Source: Saprospiraceae bacterium (GTDB taxonomy: Bacteria > Bacteroidota > Bacteroidia > Chitinophagales > Saprospiraceae). From it: 64,000 bases of DNA. Positions 15,940-24,404 of this stretch are shown here, piece after piece. Under the pieces are notes generated by a model, which was given only the letters and a program-made list of their open reading frames with translations, was not told where the DNA came from and searched no databases. The number at the start of each line of letters is the position of its first letter. Position 1 is the stretch's first letter. A program made the position numbers and the translations under genes. The stretch spans positions 1-64,000 of the forward strand of contig JANQQI010000112.1 of NCBI GenBank assembly GCA_028285085.1. The letters run 5' to 3'.

Positions 15940-17430
15940 ATGTATTTTCTAGGCATTGATGTCGGCAGCTCCTCTATAAAAGTAGCTTTGATTGATGGCG
16001 CAAGCAATCGGCCGATTGGTATTCTGTCCTATCCCGAAACGGAGATGGAAATGATTAGTGTAAAAGCGGGCTGGGCGGAGCAAGACCCAGAGCTTTGGTG
16101 GGAATGTATTGGTGAAGCGACTCGTCGCCTAATCGTGAAAACGGGAGTGGCCAAGGAGGCGGTGAAAGGCATTGGGATTGCTTACCAAATGCACGGCTTG
16201 GTGCTGGTAGACAAAAATCACGACCTACTGCGACCTTCGATTATTTGGTGTGATAGCCGGGCCGTGGAGATTGGCGAACAAGCCATGAATGAGCTCGGGA
16301 CTAATCGCTGCTTCGAGCATCTGCTGAATTCCCCGGGGAATTTCACGGCTTCAAAATTGAAATGGGTACGCGAGCACGAGCCAGACTTATTTGCGCGGAT
16401 TCACAAAATTATGTTGCCCGGTGACTACGTCGCTATGAAAATGACAGATCGGATTTCTACGACGATTGCCGGTTTGTCTGAAGGGATGATGTGGGATTTT
16501 AAAAATCAACGAGTGGCGGATTTCTTGCTGGATCACTACGGCATTAATCCTGATCTCATTCCCGAAATATTGCCAGTCTTCTCTGCCCAAGGGGAGCTGA
16601 CGCGCTCGGCTGCAGAAACGCTCGGCCTTTCGCCGGGCATTCCGGTAGGCTACCGTGCCGGCGACCAACCGAATAATGCAATGTCTTTAGCGGCCTTGGC
16701 ACCGGGAGAAGTTGCGGCTACGGGCGGTACTTCCGGCGTCGTGTATGGCTTGAGTGCCCAGCCGGTTTACGATCCCCAATCCCGGATCAATAGCTTCGCC
16801 CACGTGAATTATAGCGTGGAGCAACCGCTTACCGGCGCGCTGCTCTGTATCAACGGTGCCGGTATTCAATACCGTTGGATTAAGCAGCAAGTGGCGGCTG
16901 CGGGTATGAGCTACGCTGATCTTGAGAATTCTGTTGCCTCAATTCCTATTGGAGCAGATGGCCTATCCATGCTACCTTTTGGCAATGGCGCCGAGCGGAT
17001 GCTGCAAAATCGCGATATCAATGCCAGCGTCCATCATTTGCAATTTAATCGCCATACGCAAACCCATCTGTTTCGGGCGGCGCTTGAAGGCATTGCGTTC
17101 GCTTTTGTGTATGGTATTGATATTTTGAAAGATTTGGGCCTCCCCATTGAAAAACTACGCGTAGGCAACGATAATTTATTCCAATCGGAAATCTTTAGCA
17201 ACACCATTGCCACCCTTACGGATAGTAAGATCGAGGTCGTGGAAACCACCGGAGCCGTTGGTGCGGCCAGAGCGGCAGCGTATACTACCGGTCATTTTAC
17301 GGATTTATCCGTAGCGATGTCCGGCGACCCGATTGTGACCACCTATCAGGCGGCTGGCCATCAGGAGGAGTATGCTGAGGCTTATGCGCGTTGGTGCAAA
17401 GTATTGGAACAAGCGATGAAAAACGATTAG
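15940..17430 (+). CDS. xylB: Xylulokinase
   Basis: 496 aa, the usual length for FGGY-family xylulokinase. The N-terminal ATPase motif FLGIDVGSSSIKVALID, GIAYQMHGLVLVD, the substrate region (PSIIWCDSRAVEIGE), AGDQPNNAMSLAALAPGEV and the C-terminal GAVGAARAAAY are all present. It phosphorylates D-xylulose to xylulose 5-phosphate for the pentose phosphate pathway. No xylose isomerase or transporter is adjacent. The 3' end overlaps the convergent methyltransferase gene by 4 bp. Confidence 0.92.
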   Translation: MYFLGIDVGSSSIKVALIDGASNRPIGILSYPETEMEMISVKAGWAEQDPELWWECIGEATRRLIVKTGVAKEAVKGIGIAYQMHGLVLVDKNHDLLRPSIIWCDSRAVEIGEQAMNELGTNRCFEHLLNSPGNFTASKLKWVREHEPDLFARIHKIMLPGDYVAMKMTDRISTTIAGLSEGMMWDFKNQRVADFLLDHYGINPDLIPEILPVFSAQGELTRSAAETLGLSPGIPVGYRAGDQPNNAMSLAALAPGEVAATGGTSGVVYGLSAQPVYDPQSRINSFAHVNYSVEQPLTGALLCINGAGIQYRWIKQQVAAAGMSYADLENSVASIPIGADGLSMLPFGNGAERMLQNRDINASVHHLQFNRHTQTHLFRAALEGIAFAFVYGIDILKDLGLPIEKLRVGNDNLFQSEIFSNTIATLTDSKIEVVETTGAVGAARAAAYTTGHFTDLSVAMSGDPIVTTYQAAGHQEEYAEAYARWCKVLEQAMKND

Positions 17431-18191
17431 CCCTGACTGATGATCAGTCGCAAAGAGCCGATATAACGGGGTAAATCACGATGGTGACCGTATTTTCGCT
17501 CCCATTCTCCTGAGGCCAAGTCATCGGCCAAGCGTTTGACTAACTCTGCTTCCTTACCTTCCGGTAAAAATCCCCAAGCCGATTGGGCTTTACGAATATG
17601 CTCATCCAGAAAGGCCTCCGGCCGATCGTAGAAAGCTTCTTGGAAACCATCAACACAGTTCTGCGGAATAGGAATCTCTTGGACTTCACATTGCCCACCC
17701 AGGGTTTGCGTTATAGATTCAATGCTGGGGAAACGTGTCTCTTCTATCGTGATAAGCTCGGGAAAGTAAGCTGCATTCCAAAAGTCTTTTAAGGCGGCAG
17801 GATCGAAGGTCAGAATGACTACTTTATGGCGGCTGACGCGTTTTAGCTCCCGCAAGCCCTGCTCCATTTTCGCCCAATGATGAATCGTTACACTGGCCAT
17901 CACGGCATCAAAAGCATGATTGTCAAAAGGCAGTTGCTCGGCTCGGGCATTGATTGCAGGTACCTTTTGCTGAGCCAACCGCTGCTGCCGCATAACCTGA
18001 GAGGGTTCTACCGCGACGACGTATTTATCCGCAGGTTCGTAGGAGCCCGCTCCGGCCCCAACGTTCAAGATGGTCTGAGCATCCTCAAGGGCTGCTTCGA
18101 CGTATTTTGCAATTCTGGGGTCGGTTTGGCGGTATCCGGAGTAATCATGTCCAAAGCGGTCGTAGTTAAAGGCTGGGTTTTCAATCTTCAT
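17427..18191 (-). CDS. Class I SAM-dependent methyltransferase (UbiE-like)
   Basis: 254 aa. The SAM-binding motif I is ILNVGAGAGSYEP, with motif II/III blocks VAVEPSQVM, FDAVMASVTIHHW and LKRVSRHKVVILTFD, which match the Methyltransf_11 group. The C-terminal part holds the substrate cap. The substrate is unknown. It lies upstream of a stretch with dispersed repeats and is convergent with xylB; no pathway context is evident. Confidence 0.88.
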   Translation of the reverse strand: MKIENPAFNYDRFGHDYSGYRQTDPRIAKYVEAALEDAQTILNVGAGAGSYEPADKYVVAVEPSQVMRQQRLAQQKVPAINARAEQLPFDNHAFDAVMASVTIHHWAKMEQGLRELKRVSRHKVVILTFDPAALKDFWNAAYFPELITIEETRFPSIESITQTLGGQCEVQEIPIPQNCVDGFQEAFYDRPEAFLDEHIRKAQSAWGFLPEGKEAELVKRLADDLASGEWERKYGHHRDLPRYIGSLRLIISQG

Positions 18192-18293
18192 GTTTCGTTT
18201 TTTATAAGAGGTTTAAAACGGAGGCCTTAATTGCTCTATTTAATTAACCTTTATATAAAAAACGTCTCAAACCGATAAGAAGTTAATGACCTC

Positions 18294-18375
18294 AGCTCCG
18301 TAGGAGCGATATCTTTATAAATTCTTGTAGAAAGAGAATGATAATAACAGCCCTATAAGGGCGACATCTTTATAG
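18294..18375. repeat. Dispersed palindromic repeats CTCCGTAGGAG and CCCTATAAGGG
   Basis: AGCTCCGTAGGAGCGA followed by TATCTTTATA (18294-18319) is followed by GCCCTATAAGGGCGA and CATCTTTATA (18350-18374). Both share the plan palindrome + GCGA + (C/T)ATCTTTATA. The first matches the copies at 10645 and 10697. They lie in the gap between two minus-strand genes. Confidence 0.75.
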
Positions 18376-18404
18376 CTCAAATAACCTGCGATAAACATTC
18401 ATAT

Positions 18405-19526
18405 TCAAACCAAAGCCGTTGTTCGTAAGCGCGACGCCCAATACGGTTGATCGATGTACCGCAATTCACCGGTATAATGATAAGCCCGGGCTCGTTGATT
18501 GGCTTGAAAAACAGCATCAACCTGTTGTCGATATTTTTGTAAAAAGGGTTCAGCATTAGTGGATGGCAGAGCTGCTAAGGTCGCTTCAGCTCCCTTCAAG
18601 CCGCTGTACAAGGCAAAAAATATCCCTTGCGAGGATAGCGGATCAAACGATAAAGCCGCATCGCCCACGGCGAGCCAGCCATCTTCTGCCACCGAGCTCG
18701 CCTGAGCAATTCCTGCCCGTCGTGCAATCGGCTTTTGCTGAAAATCATCCATTGAAATAGAGTAGGGGAGCAAGTCAATGGCATTGACCGCCGTGATGAG
18801 TTGCTGTGGCGTCTTGATCGAACGAGCAATGTGTTCCGGCTGACTATGAAAGGCTAAAACCCGCAAATCACCCGGAAGCCGCGCCGAATACCACCAACCG
18901 TCGGCTACAGATTTTATGCGTGTGCATTGATCTTGGTCTTTTGTTGGTGGGTGTAACCAGGCCGCAATTGCTAGTTGATCATCGTAGCTGATGCGGGCTT
19001 TACCAAAGAGTTTTCCGATTACGTTAGCTCGGCCACTGGCATCGATCAACCAGTTGCATTGTAGCGCGCTTGGTAAATTGGGCCGTTGTTTTTTGAATCC
19101 AATTTGGTAGCGATAACCTTCTAAATTAGAAGATTCAATCTTGCCCAACTTAGCAGAGATGAAATCTACGCCGCGGGCCTGGGCTACCCGGCGCAGTGCC
19201 GCATCAAATCGATGCCGCAAGACATGCCAGCCACCACCTTCTGGATTCTGGATGGCATCGCGATAAGTCCAATGATCGGTTCCCCAGGCGGAGGCATTGG
19301 CGGTACAAGTCATGTACTCCGCCGGCATCAACAAATTTGACAGCCCCGGAATGCCGAGTACATGCAGCAGGCGGTCCGCCGCACCGGGAATAGATTCTCC
19401 AACCTTAAGGGCAGTGTCGTTGACTTCGTCCAGAATAGCGACCCGTAACCGGGCTTGACGAAGACGGATTGCGGCAGCGCAGCCCGCTGGCCCCGCTCCC
19501 GCAATCACGATATCATAGCCGGCCAT
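18405..19526 (-). CDS. LodB-like FAD-dependent maturase of a quinoprotein oxidase
   Basis: 373 aa. The N-terminus DIVIAGAGPAGCAAAIRLRQ is an FAD/NAD dinucleotide fold, with a GG-type motif and DGWLAVGDAALSFDPLSSQG near residue 280, typical of flavin hydroxylases/halogenases and of LodB. The ATG overlaps the stop of the upstream oxidase gene in TAATG (1-nt overlap), so translation is coupled. In characterised lod/gox operons, LodB generates the cysteine-tryptophylquinone cofactor of LodA. The neighbour here has the LodA motifs, so the same role is inferred with good confidence. Confidence 0.82.
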   Translation of the reverse strand: MAGYDIVIAGAGPAGCAAAIRLRQARLRVAILDEVNDTALKVGESIPGAADRLLHVLGIPGLSNLLMPAEYMTCTANASAWGTDHWTYRDAIQNPEGGGWHVLRHRFDAALRRVAQARGVDFISAKLGKIESSNLEGYRYQIGFKKQRPNLPSALQCNWLIDASGRANVIGKLFGKARISYDDQLAIAAWLHPPTKDQDQCTRIKSVADGWWYSARLPGDLRVLAFHSQPEHIARSIKTPQQLITAVNAIDLLPYSISMDDFQQKPIARRAGIAQASSVAEDGWLAVGDAALSFDPLSSQGIFFALYSGLKGAEATLAALPSTNAEPFLQKYRQQVDAVFQANQRARAYHYTGELRYIDQPYWASRLRTTALV

Positions 19527-22500
19527 TAAACTCCACGGCGTTTGATGGTGGCAAATTCATTACGCTGTTCTTCGCTGAACCAACCCGCTTCGGCCAATGC
19601 TCGGTCGGTTGGCCCCAGTTGGTTGTAAGATTCGAGGAAGATTTTATGCGCTTTTTCTAATTCGGCCCGTTTGACTTCGCTAAGATTTTCAACGTAGAGT
19701 AAATCCGGTAACCAGTCGATATCATCGGGCTTAGGTAAGGCTTCGAGTATACCCATCTCACCAAAGTGCTGGATCATGTACATCATTTGCTCCGGCGCCG
19801 GGTTCTGAGCCGGAAGCTGCCGTAGCCAAGATGGCCGATTTTGGAAAGCTGCGATCCGCTCAGCCATTGGTTTACGTTTATCCATCAGGGTCTGGTAATC
19901 AATCTGAGTGAGTACCTGATTGGGCACGCGTGCCGGCCAGAAGGTCGGCAAATACGGATCGTATTCCATGTCGTAGCCAGAGCGGCAATAAGCGGTATCG
20001 CCTTGCCAAGGGATCGCCATCCAACGCGTCAAATCACCGGGGCTCTGATCGTACAAAGGACCTTCCATGGCGATCACCTGATTATGATCGAGGCTAGAGC
20101 CATAGCTCGGATCGTTTTTACCCGGGGCCCGCATGCGAATCCGATATGGCGCTCGATACATGGAGGCGTGACGCATGGGCCAGGTCAGTTCTGCTCCGGG
20201 ATGGAAGGCGTCAGCCAGGCAAAAGTGCATGGCAGCCTGATCGAGCATGTCGGGCTGATCCTGTAAGTCGACATCCGAGAATTCTTGGTATCGCTTGCGA
20301 TTTGGATCATAATCACTAATAAAATCGCCACTGACCCAGCATTTGAGAATGTAATCGTAATAAGGCGGCAATTTGAGGTATTTATTCGGTGAAGGTGGTT
20401 GGGTTGGATCAGGATCGGTATAACCGAAAGCATCACCGTACATCCAGGGCCAAGCGCCTTCTTCAACCGTACGGGTATTAGTCGCCCGGAAGCTGTTGTA
20501 AATTGTGCGGCGCAGCTCGGCGTTTGGATCCGGGTATAGTTGGCTGATTGGTGCAATGGATAGCTTGTAGAGCAAGTCAGGATTCGTAAAATCCATGGGT
20601 GCTCCGGCACCAAACATCGATAGAAAGCCTTTGTTGACCCATTGTAATTCATTAAGGCGTTGCAAGATCGGGCGGACATGCTTTTCAAAAGAAACGCGTT
20701 TTGGAATCTCTAGCATACCGGCCTGCATAAATACGCTTTGCATGAGGTCGTTCAAAGTACGCCAGCCGACGAGATCGGGCGCAAAATTAGGTGGTCCAGT
20801 GGTGACCCAGGCTGGATCGGCGTCAAAATCTTTATTGCCAACGGTGACTTTGGCGTGTACCGGGCCATCGGAGATATCATCGTACCACCCGGCAGCATTA
20901 TTAAAACTGCTCGGATTATTGGGGTTATAAACGGGTTGTTGCGAAGGACTGGCCGATACACCGTGCCCACCGAAGAAAAGTAGTCGACCAACTGGATCCG
21001 TACGTAACTCTCCAAGTGTAACCGGAGTGCCTTGGAATTCACCGGTCAGTAAAAAACTGGAATCGCGCATATTCAATCCCATGATTTTTTTCTCTCCGGG
21101 ATCGATGGCGAGGGCGGCGCGACCACTGCCTTTTACCTCTGGATTACGGAGGGGAACGGTGAGATTAACGGTAGCTGGAATATCCATCGCGGCATTGAAC
21201 TCGTACCAGGCCGCTTTTTTATTGGCGACGTGGACGGACCATTCGACGCTGGAGTTTTCGGATTGTTGAATTTCGGCCACCACATTACCATTTTTATCGT
21301 AACCGTACACCCTAAAACGAGCAGCTTGGCGTTTGATCGCCCCGCCAGCATCCCGTGTTGACCCGAAAGGCGTTGGCACCGGATTACTTACTTCCGGGCC
21401 GATGTAATAACCGCTTTTACTATTACCAACTCGGGCCACACCAATTCCTGGATGAATACGAACATGGGTAATGCGGTCAATTTCTTGCTGCGTCAACGAG
21501 CGTGGCTCCTCTGCGGGTTTGTGATGTGGAAATGGACAAACCGGATTTTTGATAATGGGTTCGCCGGGTTTCTTCGGCTCTTTCTCGGGCTGACCATTTT
21601 TATTACGACGATAGTCCGCGCTGGTTTGATAAACACTCATCCGCGCCTCGGCGATACTACCAACCGGTTCGTTAGCTAGTGGCACTCGACCGATGTTAAA
21701 GGCTAGCCAATCACCGTATATTTCCTGTTCGGGCTTGGTGATATTTTGCTTGGGTAGCTTGATTGTTGCGACCTTGATGGGGATGGCCTCTTTTTCATCC
21801 CAAATGACGGTGGCTTTGTCCAGCGGGAAATGCTCTTCGATGTAGGCGGCGCTGAATTCACTGGTATTTGGCCGACGCTGGATATAAATGTCCAGTGTGG
21901 CCGAGCCGGCCGCCATGCGGCCCGCTAAATCCTGAGCCAGGAAGTTAGGATCATCAATGTTAGGTTCACCGGGGAAGGTAGAGGTACCCGGGCGCAGAAT
22001 GTATTTACAATATTGATCAGGCCCTAAGCGAAAAGGAACAATACTCCACAGTGAGGTTTCAAAGACTGATCGGATGGGTTTGGCCATTTCATCCAATAAG
22101 CGATTGGTATCCGGGGCATTCTCCTGAATCCATTCATCACTCCAGCCTTCAAAACTGGCCTTCGTGAAATTACACATATCACGGGCCGTATCAACGAAGA
22201 AATAGGGCACATTTTGCATCAATAAATCTGCCGTGTTCGCACCGTTGTCCTTTACTCTTTTTTTACCATCAATCCCAAATATTTTAATCCCAATCCCGAT
22301 GGTACTTTTCCAATCCGGGCGACCATCTGCAAGGTCAGAAGAATAACGAACGTAGACTGGATGGTCACCAGTTTGGGCCCACATCCCGTGTTTGAGGTCG
22401 TCTGGGATATTATCCATAATGGTGACTTTCCCTTTGATGATCCCGTGGGTGCGTAAGAATACCGGGCGTCGAGCCGGGCATTGTCCCTCTTCCATGACAC

Positions 22501-22606
22501 GCCTTTTTTGTGTCATCGTGACAAACATATGCCGTAAGCACTCAATGGGATCATCGCAACTACAGGTCTCGTTGAAATTTGGCTTTTCTCGATAGAGACT
22601 TTTCAT
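19526..22606 (-). CDS. Catalase-like domain fused to LodA-type CTQ-dependent amine oxidase
   Basis: 1026 aa from the ATG at 22606; a longer frame reaches 22684 (1052 aa, numbering below). Residues about 65-365 look like a haem catalase: distal His80 (RTHGIIKG), Asn158 (LLMQNVPYFFV) and proximal Arg348-x3-Tyr352 (RMSVYQTSADYRR). Residues about 405-1045 match LodA/GoxA: start HVRIHPGIGVARVGN, Cys822 in FCLADAFHPGAELTWP and Trp893 in MAIPWQGDTAYC, the residues expected to crosslink into cysteine tryptophylquinone. LodA-type enzymes oxidise amino acids and release hydrogen peroxide, so the N-terminal domain may remove or use it (inference). Coupled to the LodB-like gene. Confidence 0.82.
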   Translation of the reverse strand: MKSLYREKPNFNETCSCDDPIECLRHMFVTMTQKRRVMEEGQCPARRPVFLRTHGIIKGKVTIMDNIPDDLKHGMWAQTGDHPVYVRYSSDLADGRPDWKSTIGIGIKIFGIDGKKRVKDNGANTADLLMQNVPYFFVDTARDMCNFTKASFEGWSDEWIQENAPDTNRLLDEMAKPIRSVFETSLWSIVPFRLGPDQYCKYILRPGTSTFPGEPNIDDPNFLAQDLAGRMAAGSATLDIYIQRRPNTSEFSAAYIEEHFPLDKATVIWDEKEAIPIKVATIKLPKQNITKPEQEIYGDWLAFNIGRVPLANEPVGSIAEARMSVYQTSADYRRNKNGQPEKEPKKPGEPIIKNPVCPFPHHKPAEEPRSLTQQEIDRITHVRIHPGIGVARVGNSKSGYYIGPEVSNPVPTPFGSTRDAGGAIKRQAARFRVYGYDKNGNVVAEIQQSENSSVEWSVHVANKKAAWYEFNAAMDIPATVNLTVPLRNPEVKGSGRAALAIDPGEKKIMGLNMRDSSFLLTGEFQGTPVTLGELRTDPVGRLLFFGGHGVSASPSQQPVYNPNNPSSFNNAAGWYDDISDGPVHAKVTVGNKDFDADPAWVTTGPPNFAPDLVGWRTLNDLMQSVFMQAGMLEIPKRVSFEKHVRPILQRLNELQWVNKGFLSMFGAGAPMDFTNPDLLYKLSIAPISQLYPDPNAELRRTIYNSFRATNTRTVEEGAWPWMYGDAFGYTDPDPTQPPSPNKYLKLPPYYDYILKCWVSGDFISDYDPNRKRYQEFSDVDLQDQPDMLDQAAMHFCLADAFHPGAELTWPMRHASMYRAPYRIRMRAPGKNDPSYGSSLDHNQVIAMEGPLYDQSPGDLTRWMAIPWQGDTAYCRSGYDMEYDPYLPTFWPARVPNQVLTQIDYQTLMDKRKPMAERIAAFQNRPSWLRQLPAQNPAPEQMMYMIQHFGEMGILEALPKPDDIDWLPDLLYVENLSEVKRAELEKAHKIFLESYNQLGPTDRALAEAGWFSEEQRNEFATIKRRGV

Positions 22607-23149
22607 AGGTCTTGAGGTTTTAAGTAGATTTTGTGAAGTAAAGAATGAAGTTGTATATAGAATTTTAGGTCTTGATTGAAGCAAGACAAAGATGAGAGAC
22701 GGAGTAGAAATGATTAATGCTGCTAGTCCTAAAACAAAGAATCATGCTTTAAGAAGTGGTGCTGCTAATATAATGTTTTTTTATTATATTTTAATATGGG
22801 AGAAAGGAATTATGTATTTGGAGAAATTGAAATTATGGAGGACGTATTTAGAAATCGTCTTTCATTTTAAAGAATAAAAGATATCCCGACCATAACGACC
22901 GGGATACTTGTCATTAGAGAGTTTTGAAAAATCATTGTAATCAAGTACGGAGGTGGACAATTGATCCCCACCAGAAGACTTATTTCATGATTTTGAAATA
23001 TCTTCTACACAAAGAAGCCCGAAAATCCCCCGAAAGTTGAGGAAAATCGATTAAGGTATAATGAAGGTATTGTAAAGAAGTAATGAAAGGAATTGACTAG
23101 ATGTTAATTCCTTTTTTAGAAGATGATTTTTGACTTTTAAAACCTGTTT
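22607..23149. other. Intergenic region with two hairpins
   Basis: No convincing gene. Short plus-strand frames lack protein-like composition. A hairpin TATCCCG (22882-22888)/CGGGATA (22900-22906) and a second hairpin with stem AAAGGAATT/AATTCCTTT at 23086-23114, followed by TTTA, are present. The second may terminate transcripts reading in from either side. Confidence 0.5.
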
Positions 23150-23542
23150 TTATGCACTATGAGGTTCAATTAAATCCCAGAGATTGCCGTACAAATCTTC
23201 GAAAACGGCGACAACGCCATACTCTTCTTCGCTGGGCGGGCGCACAATTTTAATATCGTGTGCCAGTAGATTTTGGTAATCCCGTTGGAAGTCGTCGGTG
23301 TGCAAAAACAAGAAAACGCGCCCGCCACTTTGATTGCCCACCGCTTGTAATTGTTGAGCATTTTTAGCTTTAGCCAGCAGCAGACCACATTCCGAACCTT
23401 TTGGCCGCACAACCACCCAGCGTTTTTCGGGACTCAGTACGGTATCCTCGATCAAATCGAAATGCAATTTTTGCGTGTAGAAAGCGATGGCTTCATCGTA
23501 ATCTTTAACAACTATGGCGAAATAGACGATTTTTTGTTTCAA
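23150..23542 (-). CDS. VOC (glyoxalase/bleomycin-resistance) family protein
   Basis: 130 aa. The paired beta-alpha-beta-beta-beta modules are visible (IVYFAIVVKDYDEAIAFYTQ … and VFLFLHTDDFQRDYQNLLAH … AVFEDLYGNLWDLIEP), with the metal-ligand-like Glu at FEDLYGNLWDLIE. This family covers glyoxalases, dioxygenases and drug-binding proteins, and the substrate cannot be set. It is last in a likely operon with the genes at 23555 and 23895 (gaps of 12 and 4 bp). Confidence 0.85.
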   Translation of the reverse strand: MKQKIVYFAIVVKDYDEAIAFYTQKLHFDLIEDTVLSPEKRWVVVRPKGSECGLLLAKAKNAQQLQAVGNQSGGRVFLFLHTDDFQRDYQNLLAHDIKIVRPPSEEEYGVVAVFEDLYGNLWDLIEPHSA

Positions 23543-23554
23543 GTCACTTTTATT

Positions 23555-23890
23555 TTAAATCTCTTCCAAAATAGACTCCCCCTGAGATTGATCACCCGAG
23601 GTCCATTGCCAAGTTTCGTATAAACGGATTTTGCCATTGGATTGGATCTCCGGGCGAGAATGACAGATCCCGGTCATGAGTTCACCGTGAGTGTTGACCT
23701 GATGGTAGCGCATATCGATGTGGCCTTGCTCATCTACGATTCCGATAAGATGGCCGCTTTGAATTTGCCCTCCCTGATAGGACGAGGTGAGGATATTGCC
23801 TTCTTGTTGATAATGAAATATCGTATCCGCCGAAGTTTCACCATTTTCGGTATTACTGACTGGCCGAAAATATTTGTTGTGATAATTCAT
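23555..23890 (-). CDS. Small lipocalin-like conserved protein
   Basis: 111 aa, mostly beta-strand with the order YFRPVSNTENGETSADTIFHY, GNILTSSYQGGQIQSGHLIG, IDMRYHQVNTHGELMTGIC and LYETWQWTSGDQSQGESILEE. Close relatives are widespread and often carry the label n-acetylglutamate synthase, which I consider unsupported because there is no acetyltransferase motif. It probably forms a small beta-barrel. It sits between a VOC protein and a DUF3052-like protein in one operon. Confidence 0.75.
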   Translation of the reverse strand: MNYHNKYFRPVSNTENGETSADTIFHYQQEGNILTSSYQGGQIQSGHLIGIVDEQGHIDMRYHQVNTHGELMTGICHSRPEIQSNGKIRLYETWQWTSGDQSQGESILEEI

Positions 23891-23894
23891 CCCT

Positions 23895-24365
23895 TTATGG
23901 CTTCTTTCGATTAGTGGTTCGCGCTTTGCCTTCTTTAGTCAAAGCCATACTGGTACGCCGCGTGAGTTTTTTGATGTATTCTACCCGGCGAAAACGCAGC
24001 GCACTCCAATCTTTGTCGATTGCTACCATGCGTACGCCTTCCCAGCCATGTTCTCCAAGAATTGCCCAGCCGGTATCCCGATTAAAATCACAGGTATAGT
24101 TTTTCGAACTGCCTTTTGGATAGCAAAACCACAATAGCGCATCGCCTTGTAGTTTAGGGACGAGACGAGGCACAATGGCATCAATTTCGGCTTGTTGAGT
24201 GACAAAAGCCATGGCAAAGTCGAGTGTTTCCACCTCATCACTGTTTTCTATGAACTGGGTCCAGCCCGCCATCGCCCGCATGTTTTTCCGAAAGCTATCG
24301 GGGGCATTCAACACTAAGATCGGGGCTTGTTCTTTGAAGTTGAGTTTTTTGAAAATAGGATCCAT
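23895..24365 (-). CDS. Conserved hypothetical protein (DUF3052-like)
   Basis: 156 aa. The blocks FAMAFVTQQAEIDAIVPRL, LLWFCYPKGSSKNYTCDFNR and MVAIDKDWSALRFRRVEYI resemble the DUF3052 family (W-Y-P-K and DxxWSALRFR). The C-terminus is a basic tail (TKEGKARTTNRKKP). No enzymatic motif is known. It is probably first in the three-gene operon reaching down to 23150. Confidence 0.65.
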   Translation of the reverse strand: MDPIFKKLNFKEQAPILVLNAPDSFRKNMRAMAGWTQFIENSDEVETLDFAMAFVTQQAEIDAIVPRLVPKLQGDALLWFCYPKGSSKNYTCDFNRDTGWAILGEHGWEGVRMVAIDKDWSALRFRRVEYIKKLTRRTSMALTKEGKARTTNRKKP

Positions 24366-24404
24366 AATCTTAAAAATAGTTCAAATTAGGAGTAAGCCTA
24401 AACT

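Noticed and set aside
22692-22877. 61-aa plus-strand ORF
   Set aside because: Low complexity, A+T-driven, no neighbour or motif support.
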